DNA of 64,000 nt, taken from contig CM059582.1 in assembly GCA_030407085.1 (NCBI GenBank), forward strand, positions 88,712,001-88,776,000. The letters are read 5' to 3'. The stretch's first letter is position 1. Each line of letters opens with the position of its first letter. Below the pieces are notes generated by a model that saw nothing but the letters and a program-made list of their open reading frames with translations, was not told the origin of the DNA and did no database searches. The stretch comes from Trichopria drosophilae. Taxonomy: Eukaryota > Arthropoda > Insecta > Hymenoptera > Diapriidae. The position numbers and the translations under genes are program-made. Positions 46,720 through 56,566 of the stretch are shown piece after piece.

Positions 46720-47411
46720 TAAAGTTCACGAAATTTATGTGATTGTACTACTAGAGTTTCCTCGTTTCTTCATAACACTTAAATTTTCATAAATTTGTAT
46801 TAAATAATTACAAAATTACAAAAAAAATAATAATAAAGACGAAAATAAAAAAAATATTAAAAATGAAAGTAAAAAAAAAAATAATGAAACTCCCTCTAAA
46901 AATACAAAAAAAGATTTAAAAATAATAGTTAAAAAAAAAAAAACAAAAAAAATGGTTCTTCAAATCCCGTTTACCTCCTCGCGGTTTGAGCCGGGCAACA
47001 TTAATAATTCTATTAATGGCTACAGAACGTGGAACATTTTATCTAAAAATTAAAACTTCAAAACATGCTAAGTTGGGCTATAACTCAAATGGGTTTGTCC
47101 CCGAGTAACAATTTTTAAAATAATCCGACCAATTTTGAAAATATCGTTCGCCATATTGGATCCGCCACTTTGAATTTTTGAAATCGGACTTCAGATGAAA
47201 CAAAATTGTCAAAAATTCCTTTTTTTTTCAGAAAAATGGCCGCAACTTTTTGAAAATTCATTTTTTTTCAATTTTATTGGCAGATTCTGAAAGAGAGATC
47301 CCAAATACGTAAGACATGGTTATTCCGATTTTATTTTACACCCATAGTAGTAAAGAAAATTAACGTTGATAATAGTTGAAAAAAGTGTCCTTCCCGGCCT
47401 TAAAGGGTTAA

Positions 47412-47900
47412 AACGGTCTTTCCCTTATGCGCCATCTGGGGACGCGCTGTATTGATTTCAAGACACAAGATTTCCCGGGTCATGTACATAAAATAGAACT
47501 TTAATTCCAAAACCAGTTTTATGCTTTGTCATAAATTATTGGCTGGTGTAGATTTACATGATCAACGGTTAAGCGGTACAGACAAGCGTAAGATCAAAGC
47601 AATGGATTTGGATCATTTTTATTTGGTTGATTTAATCGGCACTAGCGAATGCCAGAATTTTGTATCACATCTATCATAAAAAAAATGAAAGCACAACATT
47701 TTTAGCAACATATTTCGGTAAATCTTATTTGAGTAAATAAAAAACACATAAATATAAGCTAGAAAAAAAAGATTCACCTGGATACTGTTTTACCTTACAT
47801 TGCAATCCTAACAAGGAAATTTTGCAACAACTGTAAATTATATTTTGATTTCGAGCTTATATTTTACAAATTTTCTTATCGTACACTAGTGCCCGCCTTA
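47412..47900. other. No gene recognised
   Basis: AT-rich DNA beyond the right TTAA of the piggyBac element; nothing supportable. Confidence 0.5.
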
Positions 47901-48064
47901 AGTTGTGCACTGTAGTGGGACAACATGGCGACGACCTCCCTTAAGCTATATTTCCTCTCACCTCTCCCCCACGTTACCTGAATTTTTAGTATTCCTTCGT
48001 GGCACATATACACACATACAAGATATTAAGAGTGAAGATGTAAAATGCATTTGGAACGAGGGAG

Positions 48065-48241
48065 ATGTTGGAGTCCGTCCTCTTCGCCGATAAGTTCGTG
48101 AAATTCGCTGAGCAAGGCAGCCAAGCGGTAGTGCGCCTATGGGTTTACTCTTTCCGGGGTAGAATGGCAGACGACTGGGACGAGTTCGGCAGTGCGTTAT
48201 CGGAGCAGATCCGGCAAGTAGCTACGTGCCTCCACGTGTAG
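48065..48241 (+). CDS. Unidentified coding-like fragment, 58 codons
   Basis: The ATG at 48065 opens a frame to TAG at 48241 with protein-like composition (LFADKFVKFAEQGSQ, VVRLWVYSFRGRMADDWDEF). GC content and codon pattern differ from the AT-rich surroundings. I do not recognise the family. It meets the minus-strand fragment at 48222-48449 tail to tail, which suggests a rearranged insertion. It could be a fragment of a retroelement or viral gene, or an exon. Confidence 0.35.
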   Translation: MLESVLFADKFVKFAEQGSQAVVRLWVYSFRGRMADDWDEFGSALSEQIRQVATCLHV

Positions 48242-48449
48242 GATGAAAAACACCACAGAGGCCGTTAAATCTCTGCAGCATCCGCTTGTCCAGTGGAACC
48301 CAACCGCTTCCCAAATCCCATCCATTCCCTACCATCGCATCCAACTGGACCCATAAATCTGGTAACCGCTTTTCTAACCATGATGCAGCCAGGGCACCGA
48401 AACTCCAGTAATAAACATTAGACAATAAATTGTTTCCTTCGACATTCAT
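48222..48449 (-). CDS. Unidentified coding-like fragment, 75 codons
   Basis: Minus-strand frame from ATG at 48449 with the blocks SNVYYWSFGALAASWLEKR and VGNGWDLGSGWVPLDKR. Trp content and lack of low complexity are protein-like, but no family is recognised. It overlaps the 3' end of the plus-strand fragment by about 20 bp. It may be part of the same original gene after local inversion. Confidence 0.35.
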   Translation of the reverse strand: MNVEGNNLLSNVYYWSFGALAASWLEKRLPDLWVQLDAMVGNGWDLGSGWVPLDKRMLQRFNGLCGVFHPTRGGT

Positions 48450-48773
48450 GCACTTTTCCAGAATTACATTTACAGAATTGGAAAAGTAAAAATTGGAAAG
48501 TGCCGATTGTTCTAAATTATATATATATTATATATTATAAGTTAACCTCACTTATGTGACACTTACATACAATCGATATGGTGTTTATATATTTATTATT
48601 TAATATTTCTTTGTCACAGAAGAAAAAAGGAATTTGGCTAGAATGAGAATCTAACAATAATAAAGTTAATCAAGTCAGTATTGAGTAGAAATGCGAAATA
48701 GGTTGATGTGGCTGAGATGTTCCACATAAGACAAGCCTGAGTCAGTCGTGTTTTTGAAAATTAACAATAAATT

Positions 48774-49590
48774 ATGCAACATGCTAATCGAAAGAGGTTT
48801 TCCAATGTCATATCCGCAGATAGAGAATACAAACTTGTGCGATTGTTTAACCAAAACCAAGCTGCTGGCGAACTGATTAGTGACGGAAGCAACCAGGAAG
48901 CAGCTGCTGTTTTTAATGACGCGTGCAATGTGTTCAATAATTTTAAATCAACAAGTGGATTTCTCCATAAATTTAAGAAAAGGCATCGTATTCGCTCACT
49001 CAGCATACAAGGTGAGAAATTGTAGGCTAATTCTGATAGTGCTATAAAGTTTAAACACACTTTTCAGAGTTTTGACAATGATTTTGGTATTGATCGAGAC
49101 CAAAATAATGCTGATGAAAGTAGTCTTATGTGAAAATGTTTATCAGGACGTATGATGTCGAGTAAACATTTGAAAAGTGCACTAGAATGGAAATAGCAAA
49201 AAACTCCGGTGACTCTGATGTTTTTTACCTGTGCAAATAGCTCCCATCGAAACAACTTATTTATGATTGGGAAATATAGAACGCAACGTTATTTAAGAGA
49301 ACTCATCAAACAAGCATTGAGAGTGATCTCCACAAACAAACAAAAATGCATGAATGGACAAGCTCCACTTTCTCGAATAGTACCAGGACGTCTTTCTCTA
49401 CGAGCAGTAATTGAAAGGTTCAAAGATACTGGCAAACGATAACTTATGTTGTTGCATCATGCTCCAACTCATCCCAGTGCAAAGTAATTGGATGTATTGC
49501 GTGACATGTAGTTTATTATTTATCTACTACCAAACGCAACTTCTCTGATTCAGGCGCTGAACCAGGGGTAGTTGACACGTTCTAAAGGTT
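48774..49590 (+). pseudogene. pogo/Tigger-type (DDE_1) transposase, decayed
   Basis: The frame begins MQHANRKRFSNV, and the CENP-B/Tc5-type HTH region reads SGFLHKFKKRHRIRSLSIQG. After a TAG at 49023 it continues FDNDFGIDRDQNNADESSLM (first catalytic region), GRMMSSKHLKSALEWK, then NLFMIGKYRTQR. It ends with HHAPTHPSAK (where DNAPTHP is usual), LLPNATSLIQALNQG and SKG (the PPN.TS.IQP.DQG signature). At least five stops or frameshifts are present. The catalytic Asp of DNAPTHP is lost. Confidence 0.8.
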
Positions 49591-49707
49591 AGATTCACTA
49601 TTTTTCAAAGTGAAGTCTAAAAAAATCATGCATAAATAAACAAAGTTAAATATAACAAAATATACTTTAACAAAATTAAAATTTATTCAAATATCATTTA
49701 TTCAAAT

Positions 49708-50065
49708 CGGCTTCGTGGCTCAGGCGGTTAACGCACTGGACTACAAAGTCGTAGGTCGTGAGTTCGTTCCCCGTCTGGCGAACAATTTTTCGATTTTGTT
49801 TTCAAGCAGCTGCAGCTCGCTGTTGGTAAGACGAGCCATGTTGTTTGTGTTTACGTTTTGAAAGTATTGTTTATCTGGCGGAAATAGACCCATGACCGCT
49901 GCTGTACTTGGTGTAGGTTTCTTCAGTCCTACATTTCATACACAAATGTGAAGTATGGCGCTATCTGTCTAAGTCGATCTGCAGTTCTCGCAAGAAACTT
50001 ACGATTGAAAAAAAAGGCAACAATTCAGTAATAAGGGCGGTTCCGCCCGTTAATTAATTAATAAA
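49708..50065 (+). mobile_element. tRNA-derived SINE, copy 2
   Basis: Head cggcttcgtggctcaggcgg (box A), then gtgagttcgttccc (box B, one mismatch). The same body as copies 1 and 3 follows ('acgagccatgttgtttgtg', 'ctgtctaagtcgatctgcag'), then the 3' hairpin GGGCGG-TT-CCGCCC (50035-50048) and an AT tail (ttaattaattaataaataaa). Confidence 0.88.
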
Positions 50066-50533
50066 TAAAAATATATAATAGTAATAAATAACAATTACGA
50101 CATGAAATTAAATGTTACCAGGCTCTGCAGACAAAATATATTGCGGTCGTTTTTGCTCTCGAACCATCCTCATACTATACTCCAGTTCGTAAAAGAAATT
50201 AATATTTACATCTGCATTATGTAATCGAGTCAAGCATAGAACTCACAGCTAATAATTTAGGAAATGCGTGGAGAAAAATTTAGGAGGAAAGGGCAGATAG
50301 TTGCCAGGGGGAAAATATTGTTACCTTTCCACTGATAGAAAATTTACTCGACAACTGATTTTAAACCTGTTTGGCGTTTTTTAGATTATATGCATTATTC
50401 TAGACGACATTCATGCAATACCGAATTCTATATAACAAATACATATAAAATATAATGTAAAATGCAGAGAAATGTGGCTTTCCCATTTCATATGTCCATA
50501 GTCGACAGGTAAATAAAATGTTATTATTTACAG
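50066..50533. other. Probable intron sequence, no feature
   Basis: AT-rich DNA ending in ttattatttacag, the acceptor of the PDZ exon. No ORF or repeat recognised. Confidence 0.5.
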
Positions 50534-50656
50534 CCGGGTGATAAAATAATCCAAGTCAACGGAAAAGATTTAAGAAATATCTCTTATAAACAAGCAGTTA
50601 AAGCATTTCAATCTGCTCAAAATCCTCTTTATATTCTTGTTCAGTCATTAACCCAG
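50534..50656 (+). CDS. Host exon encoding the C-terminal half of a PDZ domain
   Basis: Between acceptor ttatttacag and donor gtgagc lies a 123-bp, 41-codon exon without stops, starting and ending in phase 0. It reads PGDKIIQVNGKDLRNISYKQ followed by AVKAFQSAQNPLYILVQSL. GDKIIQVNGKDL is the classic PDZ G-D-x-I-L-x-V-N-G strand, then the alpha-B helix (QAVKAF) and last strand (LYILVQ). The GLGF-loop half must be in an upstream exon outside the recognisable sequence. PDZ modules act in scaffold or signalling proteins by binding C-terminal peptides. The parent protein cannot be identified from this exon. Confidence 0.85.
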
Positions 50657-52233
50657 GTGAGCCAGTTCATTATTCCAATATTTCAGTGTCACTAATTTGT
50701 TTCTGATTATCAGTATTTACTATCAGTATCCTCATTAATGTAAGATGTGAAATGAATTCTGTAAATATGTATGAAGAATCATCATCCGCAGATATGTATC
50801 ATTTTATGCAGTTTTTTTTGTATTCACATAATCCCGATATATAGCATTTAATTATTGCCTAATATTTAACTTCCTTCGTTTTACATTATCAACTCCATGT
50901 CAATATTACTTTTATACACTAATATATTCAGCGTGCACAGCATGCTTCGTAACAATGTAATTTAAAACTTATACTGACCTCTAATTTGCACTACATTTTT
51001 TTTCATTGCGATAGAAAAATACCCCGTTTTTTGCCATCTACCTTTCTGAAACTTCCAATGGCACATAACTGGACAGTAAAAAAATGAAAACTTTCGTAAC
51101 AAAAAAATTTTCTATTAAACAAAGGTGTAATCTAAGGATAAGTATCATAATTAGGCAGAATTATGTTAGGCCCCACATGAGGTTCTGACCTATAAATTGG
51201 TATTCTGATGGTTCACACAATTTTATTGCGATCGTAACGAATAAATGGTGTAGAACATCTGACACCAGCTATTCTTAGACTTTGGTGTATAGCAATCCTG
51301 CATTAGAATTAGAAGTAATTTATAATTCGGGTGCCTTCCGCAAGCTCCCGTATGGGCCGCTTGGTTGTCCGAGGAACAGGTTTTTTGTTCAATTATTAAC
51401 TATATAGCTTCAATCATTGGAATTTAATAGTGAGTTTATAAATAACGAAATAATCGATATTTTAATTTGAGGTTAATGCATAAATTGTAGTTCTGCTATT
51501 ATCCCTAACGGGAAGTGGAATTACCTTCGAATAGCAGAGTTTGACTTTAAACAATCATTGATTTTAATCTAGGGAAACAATGAAGTAACAATAGAGATGG
51601 ATGTTATAAAAATGATTAAATAATCAAAAGTTAAAAAATGTTATTTCACCCACCTAATTTCCTCGGATTCCGAATCCTACCGATATATATCGGGCAAACC
51701 ACTGTCTTACTCGTTTTCCAGTAGCACCCGGATCACATTACGCGTTAGAGTCCCTTTCTTCCTTTTATGCGACGCAGACTTATACTTATGTTTGATAAAA
51801 CGCGGGGACATCGGGTCGCGGCGATTGCCACTTGGTCGAGATGTGAGTGAACACCCTAATTCGGTGCGATGGTCACTCATTGCCTCGTAGTTACCCCGCA
51901 GAGGGGAATATCTCATGGTATGCCTCTGTAGGAATCCCCAGAGTCAGCACCATAGTTTGTAAAGCTTTCCGTGGCCAGGGCGTCTCAACATTTCGCGGAG
52001 TGTAAGAAACTTACCGTTCAGTCGCCAATCGGCGCAGTAATTTGAGGAATTGTTTCCTTGTACCAACGAGACTGTCGACTAAACGGCTTTCCATGGGAAC
52101 GAACAATCCCTGATTATAATTTAATTAAATACATTGCAACTTTTGGATTTATACGGGACGTAACACCCGTCCCCACTTATCCTGCTGACGCATCCGGCAT
52201 ACGTTCCACGGTCACCTATGCTGTCATTCTACG
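50657..52233. other. Mostly non-coding; weak ORF at 51707-51916 (-)
   Basis: Downstream intron-like sequence follows the PDZ exon. A 69-codon minus-strand frame (51707-51916; basic tail SASHKRKKGTLTRNVIRV) and GC-richer DNA at 51700-52060 may belong to the decayed element at 52234-53510, but I see no motif. Confidence 0.35.
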
Positions 52234-52446
52234 TTACAGGGATTGCTTCCTATCTTCTTTCACTAATTTAATCCAAACTGCATTACAATCATCAACGTTA
52301 TCTCTAACTAGTATTGTTGTTCTTAGTACATCTCGTATGTCTAGCTTCGTACAATGTTTCCAAGCAACACCTCCAAGAACAACTAAACCGTATTCTAAGA
52401 ATCCCTTACATTCTAAGATCATGATAATTCTTAGTAATAATAGCAT
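52234..52446 (-). pseudogene. Unidentified decayed coding fragment, possibly the C-terminal part of the frame at 52719-53510
   Basis: A minus-strand open frame with protein-like content (CKGFLEYGLVVLGGVAWK, then DIRDVLRTTILVRDNVDD) ending at 52234. It lies downstream of, and on the same strand as, the longer decayed frame. No family recognised. Confidence 0.35.
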
Positions 52447-52718
52447 AATTTGGCGTACACAGTGAAGTATTCACAAGGCATCGTTCCGAGATACAACCAG
52501 GACCTACAAGTTTCCCTGCCGTATGGTCTACTCTATCTTACCATTGAATTGGCGTAGTTACTCTCAGCACCGCTATTACATCAGCATCGTTCTATGCGGT
52601 AATTGTAAATGAACTCCTCGGAGAATAACAAGACCCTACATTACAGATGGTATATACCCTCTACTTATAAGTCTTCAGTTGGCCGCACGATGCATGATGT
52701 TATCCTTCTTCTTGCTCA

Positions 52719-53510
52719 TTACCGGAAGTCAGATAAGTGATCATAATTTCGGTGCCTTTGAATAGTTGGTGCCATCGAGTGAAATCCTTTGACGTTATGT
52801 TCATCTCCAAATAAAGGTACAAATGTTCTTGTTTTTCTTTTGGTTCTTATTATTCTTACTTTTAGGCACTCTACGTTGACTTGATCTGGAACGGTGTTTA
52901 ACATCATTAGATCAATCAACAGCATAAAACGCTCTCCAGGGCGTAGAAGCATGGTCGCAGATCCAATACAAGCGATGAGCTTATCTGCCGGTAATTGCGG
53001 ATTTCAACGTAAGTCTAAGTACGTCACTCTAGGACAATAAGTTATCATCCACTTGATGTCTTCTAAGCGAATATCGTTCTGCAAGCTGATGTTAATTGCT
53101 TGGGTCACTAACTTTCTTATGCAAGGAACATGTCGTTGCCAGGCAAGGTCATTTAGTAATGATTATATAAAATGATATGATGGATCGACTGAAGATGGTG
53201 ACAAAGGGTATTGAAATCCTAGGCAGTAGATGATTTCCATTTATTCCAACATAGGCAGGAGACTGATTTCCTTTGCGAATTTTTATGTCGCCCATGCAAC
53301 TCCACTAAGTTTGACTATCCTTAGAGTTTAAGCATTATCTTGGAGGAGCTTAGATACATTGTTTCTAATTTCCAGAATGTTCCATAGTTCTGTTATGGCT
53401 GCGATGACGCCACCTCTGCTGTGAAAGGGCCAAATCGACCAGAAGAGTCGATTTGAGGATTCTTTTAGGGTGGGCGGAGCTGCCGAATGTGTTCGTTCAA
53501 AAGGAAAGGG
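52719..53510 (-). pseudogene. Decayed long reading frame of unknown origin, possible endogenous viral or retroelement gene
   Basis: One minus-strand frame from about 53510 to the stop at 52719 (about 260 codons) holds protein-like blocks separated by about five stop codons. The blocks are NRLFWSIWPFHSRGGV, AAITELWNILEIRNN, DLAWQRHVPCIRKLV, IKWMITYCPRVTYLDL, ATMLLRPGERFMLLIDL and FVPLFGDEHNVKGF. Random AT-rich DNA would give roughly three times as many stops. The frame is in register with the small basic ORF at 53565-53759 upstream, separated by a stop-rich AT linker. I do not recognise the family. Confidence 0.45.
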
Positions 53511-53564
53511 GAAAGGTTAAAATAAATAAAACTCGATTTTCTTCTTTTAAGGATTTTAATTTTT

Positions 53565-54317
53565 TTATTTCGAGATCGCGTTACGGCGGCGATATTCCTC
53601 TAAGCTAATTTTTATCTTCTGCGGGGGAGGAGACTGATTATGGTGGGGGGTGTTCACTGGCTGTCCTTCTCGTTGGGCGCGTTGCTCCAGCAGGAATTTG
53701 CATAATTTGCGAGCTGGCTCCCGCTTTCGACGGCGGACACTCTTATTATTTCGGGCCACTGTAACAAACGTGGAAAAATTTAATTTCGCGGAAGGAGAAA
53801 CGCGGGATACGTTTAAAAAATAATATATAAAAAAAAGTGAAAAGACTATGACCTAATTCCCTATGGGTCGATTCCGCATTGGCACGTACCAATCCCGGAA
53901 TAAACGGAGGAAAGGGTTTACAAGTTCCTCGAGGGAGAGACTTGGCCCTGGTCCCGAGCTCTGTCCCTTTTCGGAACTAGTTTACCCCAAACAAAAAATA
54001 TAAAAAAAGAATAGCCGCGGAGACGAGTTCGCCCGTGTCCGGAGGGATCGAAACGCCGGGCCAAAAGATTTGGCCCTGGTCCCGTGCTCTGTCCGGGTTC
54101 AGGTTAGTCGCCTGGAATCTAGCTTAGAGGAAGATACTCACTATTATTTCTCCTTCGATGACTCGCTGAGTGGATGCAAGTCCCGAACCCTCTTCGGAAT
54201 TTGGACTGCTGGGCCGAACTGACGTACTTGTCGAGCTGAACTAGTAGAACTTAACTGCTCGAGCTTAACTGCTCAACCTTAACTAACTTTTTTGGTCCAG
54301 AAGATGCTGTATTTATA
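53565..54317 (-). CDS. Small spliced gene for a 64-residue Arg-rich protein (left-arm copy, intact)
   Basis: Minus strand: TATA box TATAAATA (54310-54317), an ATG-free leader exon ending ..aaataata, then donor GTGAGT. An intron of about 400 bp ends at acceptor gtttgttacag, and the coding exon runs to TAA at 53565. Exon 1 ends in A and exon 2 starts TG, so the start codon ATG exists only after splicing: M-ARNNKSVRRRKREPARK. The 64-residue product is rich in Arg/Lys at the N-terminus (RRRKREPARK), with a Pro-rich middle (PHHNQSPPPQK) and a basic C-terminus (LEEYRRRNAISK). Such arginine-rich motifs often bind nucleic acid; function here is unknown. Confidence 0.6.
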
Positions 54318-54849
54318 CTGGATACCGACCGTGGTGCCCAGTTCCGTTTTAAAGCGTTGTGTCGTGTCACGGTTTTCGAGCCAAAATTCATGTGAATGCG
54401 AGATTTGCAGTTTCCGTCCGAATTGAACAGAATCTTTTTGCGCGTTTAGAAAATTACGTTAATTTTAAGATTGTACAAAAATGAACGGTAGTTGTATCTT
54501 GTATAGAACTGGAGATATTTATTTGTTAATATTTACTAAAATAGTTTTTTAATAATCCGATAGATTTTATGTAATTTTTATATGTCGTTGTGTTATTTTA
54601 ATAGTAAATTTGTATTTTTAATAAACTGTTTTGCATTAATTGTTTTAATATAACTGTTATTGATTTTTGTACAATTTAACAGTATTTTTATTGAAGGTGT
54701 TACGGACGCTAGGCTTCACGTGTGCAGAGTCGCACCGTGAACGAAACCGAGAAGATCTCCGTTAGAGTCGCGTCGTAAAAGATCTCCGTCAGAGTCGCGC
54801 GCACGGAACTTAGAAACTTCGCGATACGTTAATCCGCGACTCTCCGCGA
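53660..54849 (-). repeat. Inverted duplication, left arm
   Basis: The reverse complement of 56418-57497 at high identity by eye. The arm covers the 5' part of the small gene, its promoter and upstream AT-rich DNA, and crosses into the first about 150 bp of a gypsy LTR. It has an additional about 150 bp in the intron containing a second 'tggccctggtccc..gctctgtcc' block. Confidence 0.88.
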
Positions 54850-55087
54850 ATCAATACAGGACTTAGTTCCTATATACCCGGTCGATCTGATACTGTACGA
54901 CCTGTAGTTAGCATTTCTCTAAATAAAATAAAGTTATTATTCCTATATTCGCCGGTATTTCGTCACTTGGGGTGTCGATCCCCTTTATGCGTAAGATCCC
55001 AGAAACGATTCTCAGCTACCGAGAATCAACCTTTATAACTCCTGATCCTTATAAGAATTTAAATACGAAAACATAAAAATCGTAACA
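54698..55087 (+). mobile_element. Ty3/gypsy-type long terminal repeat, 390 bp
   Basis: Starts TGTTACGGACG and ends TCGTAACA, giving the perfect terminal palindrome TGTTAC..GTAACA with TG/CA ends. It holds a 26-bp internal direct repeat (agatctccgt.agagtcgcg twice) and a polyadenylation-like aaataaaataaag near 54921. A primer-binding site follows. No second complete LTR is in the window. Confidence 0.8.
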
Positions 55088-55094
55088 TAAAAAA

Positions 55095-55112
55095 TGGTGG
55101 CAGCGGTGGGAT
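55095..55112 (+). promoter_or_regulatory. Retroelement primer-binding site, tRNA-Leu-like
   Basis: TGGTGGCAGCGGTGGGAT lies 7 bp after the LTR end and is complementary to a tRNA 3' end ATCCCACCGCTGCCACCA. This looks like the T-arm/acceptor end of a tRNA-Leu with CCA; the tRNA assignment is from memory of tRNA ends. Confidence 0.7.
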
Positions 55113-56417
55113 CCGCAAGTGACTGGTGAACTTCAAAAATAACTTTTCAAGAAAATCAGAACGGGTAAACGGAGTCCAGTTCGCGTAAAATAACTTTACG
55201 TACAGAAAGTTGTGAATAAATACGAGCTGTTTCGAGACTCAGCTATCCAAGATTCATTGCTCCAGAACGCGGAGGAGACCTTATACAATTCAAGATTCAC
55301 GAGGGCGCTTCACTAACCTGAGGGACTGTCCAGTAACTTGAGGAAGCTCAACCCATCAACTAGAGTAGAGAAGACATCGAGGACGCTGATTGTCTACTTC
55401 ATGCGTGCAGCTACGTAAGTAAATTTGCATTTCTGTACAAATTTTCTCAAAAAAAAAACTGGAATAATTTATCAATCTTTTGCTCAAAATCATATTTAAA
55501 TTTCACGAACAAAAAAAGAGAGAAAATTTGTAAACCATTTAACAATAGTTGTGAATTTTATGAACTTTGAAATATTGTTGATTTAAAAAAAAAAAACTAT
55601 TACAATCCATTTTGAAACACTATTGTAATTCATTTTGAAATGCTTATTCAGTTAATGTTGAAATACTGACACAATGAACTTTGAAATACTGTCACAACTG
55701 ACTTTGAAATATTGTTGTAATTAACTCCGAAATATTATTTTAACTAACTTTGAATATTATCAAAATTGCAATTTGTTACATCCTGCGAACATTGTTTTAA
55801 AAAAGGGAAATTTTTAATACAAAACAAACGTGAATAAAAAATTAATAATAGCGACTTTCGCAAAAAATACAAAAAAATGGGGGGCTATAAAAGCGGAAAA
55901 ACGACAAACGGTAGACACCAAGAGGCCCCCGCAGGTCCGGTATATGTGGTAGCACGAGCACCACCAATTGCGGAAGCAGTGAGCAGTGTGCCATTGTGAA
56001 TTATCCCCGTCTTAATGTTCTTATTTTCCTACACAGCTCAATATTTTTCTGTATCATCATGGCATAAGAATTATTACTCATGAAGATTTTCTACCATTCT
56101 AAAGTAAATATACTAGACATACTTCTGTTTTGTGAAATGTCCCCGTCTCAGTATATATACTTTCTTTAATCTTTATTTTATTTCAGATTTGCAAGAAGTA
56201 ACCAGATATTAAGAATGACATGTACTTTTGTACCATGTTAGATACCCGTAATATCTTAATGCTCTTGAAACTTCTGCCAGAACGTCGAGCGAATCGTTTT
56301 AGTTTTCTTTTATATATAATAATTTTTGTTGTTGTTACAATGCATAATGCGGGATTTTATGTAATTGAATATTTGTATTAAAGAGAATATAGTAGTAACA
56401 AACCATGGTTAAAAAAG
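55113..56417 (+). other. Retroelement leader-like internal sequence without gag/pol
   Basis: Sequence following the primer-binding site, AT-rich, with repeated 'tttgaaata.tg..a.aa.t.a' near 55560-55760. No ORF of gag, protease or reverse transcriptase is present. The element is internally deleted or truncated at the inverted arm. Confidence 0.5.
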
Positions 56418-56566
56418 CGGAGGGTCGCGGATTAACGTGTCGTGAAGTTTCTAAGTTCCGTGCGCGCGACTCTGACGGAGATCTTTTACGACGCGACTCT
56501 AACGGAGATCTTCTCGGTTTCGTTCACGGTGCGACTCTGCACACGTGAAGCCTAGCGTCCGTAACA
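56417..56566 (-). mobile_element. Partial LTR, inverted copy (first about 150 bp)
   Basis: The reverse complement of 54698-54847, including the terminal tgttacggacg, with three or so mismatches. It stops at ggttaaaaaagcgg. Confidence 0.85.

Larger units (their letters stand above)
42889..47407 (+). mobile_element. piggyBac element with about 1-kb fold-back inverted arms
   Basis: Both ends abut TTAA (42885-42888 and 47408-47411). The termini are CCCTTTAACGCCGGGAAGGA on the left and CCCTTTAAGGCCGGGAAGGA on the right (read inward). Similarity between the arms continues for about 900-1030 bp (42889-43917 against 46490-47407), through the ggatcc motif, a 'cctcctcgcggtttgagcc' box and an inverted copy of the transposase 3' end. 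A transposase pseudogene lies between the arms on the plus strand and a SINE is inserted at 44004-44366. Confidence 0.92.
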
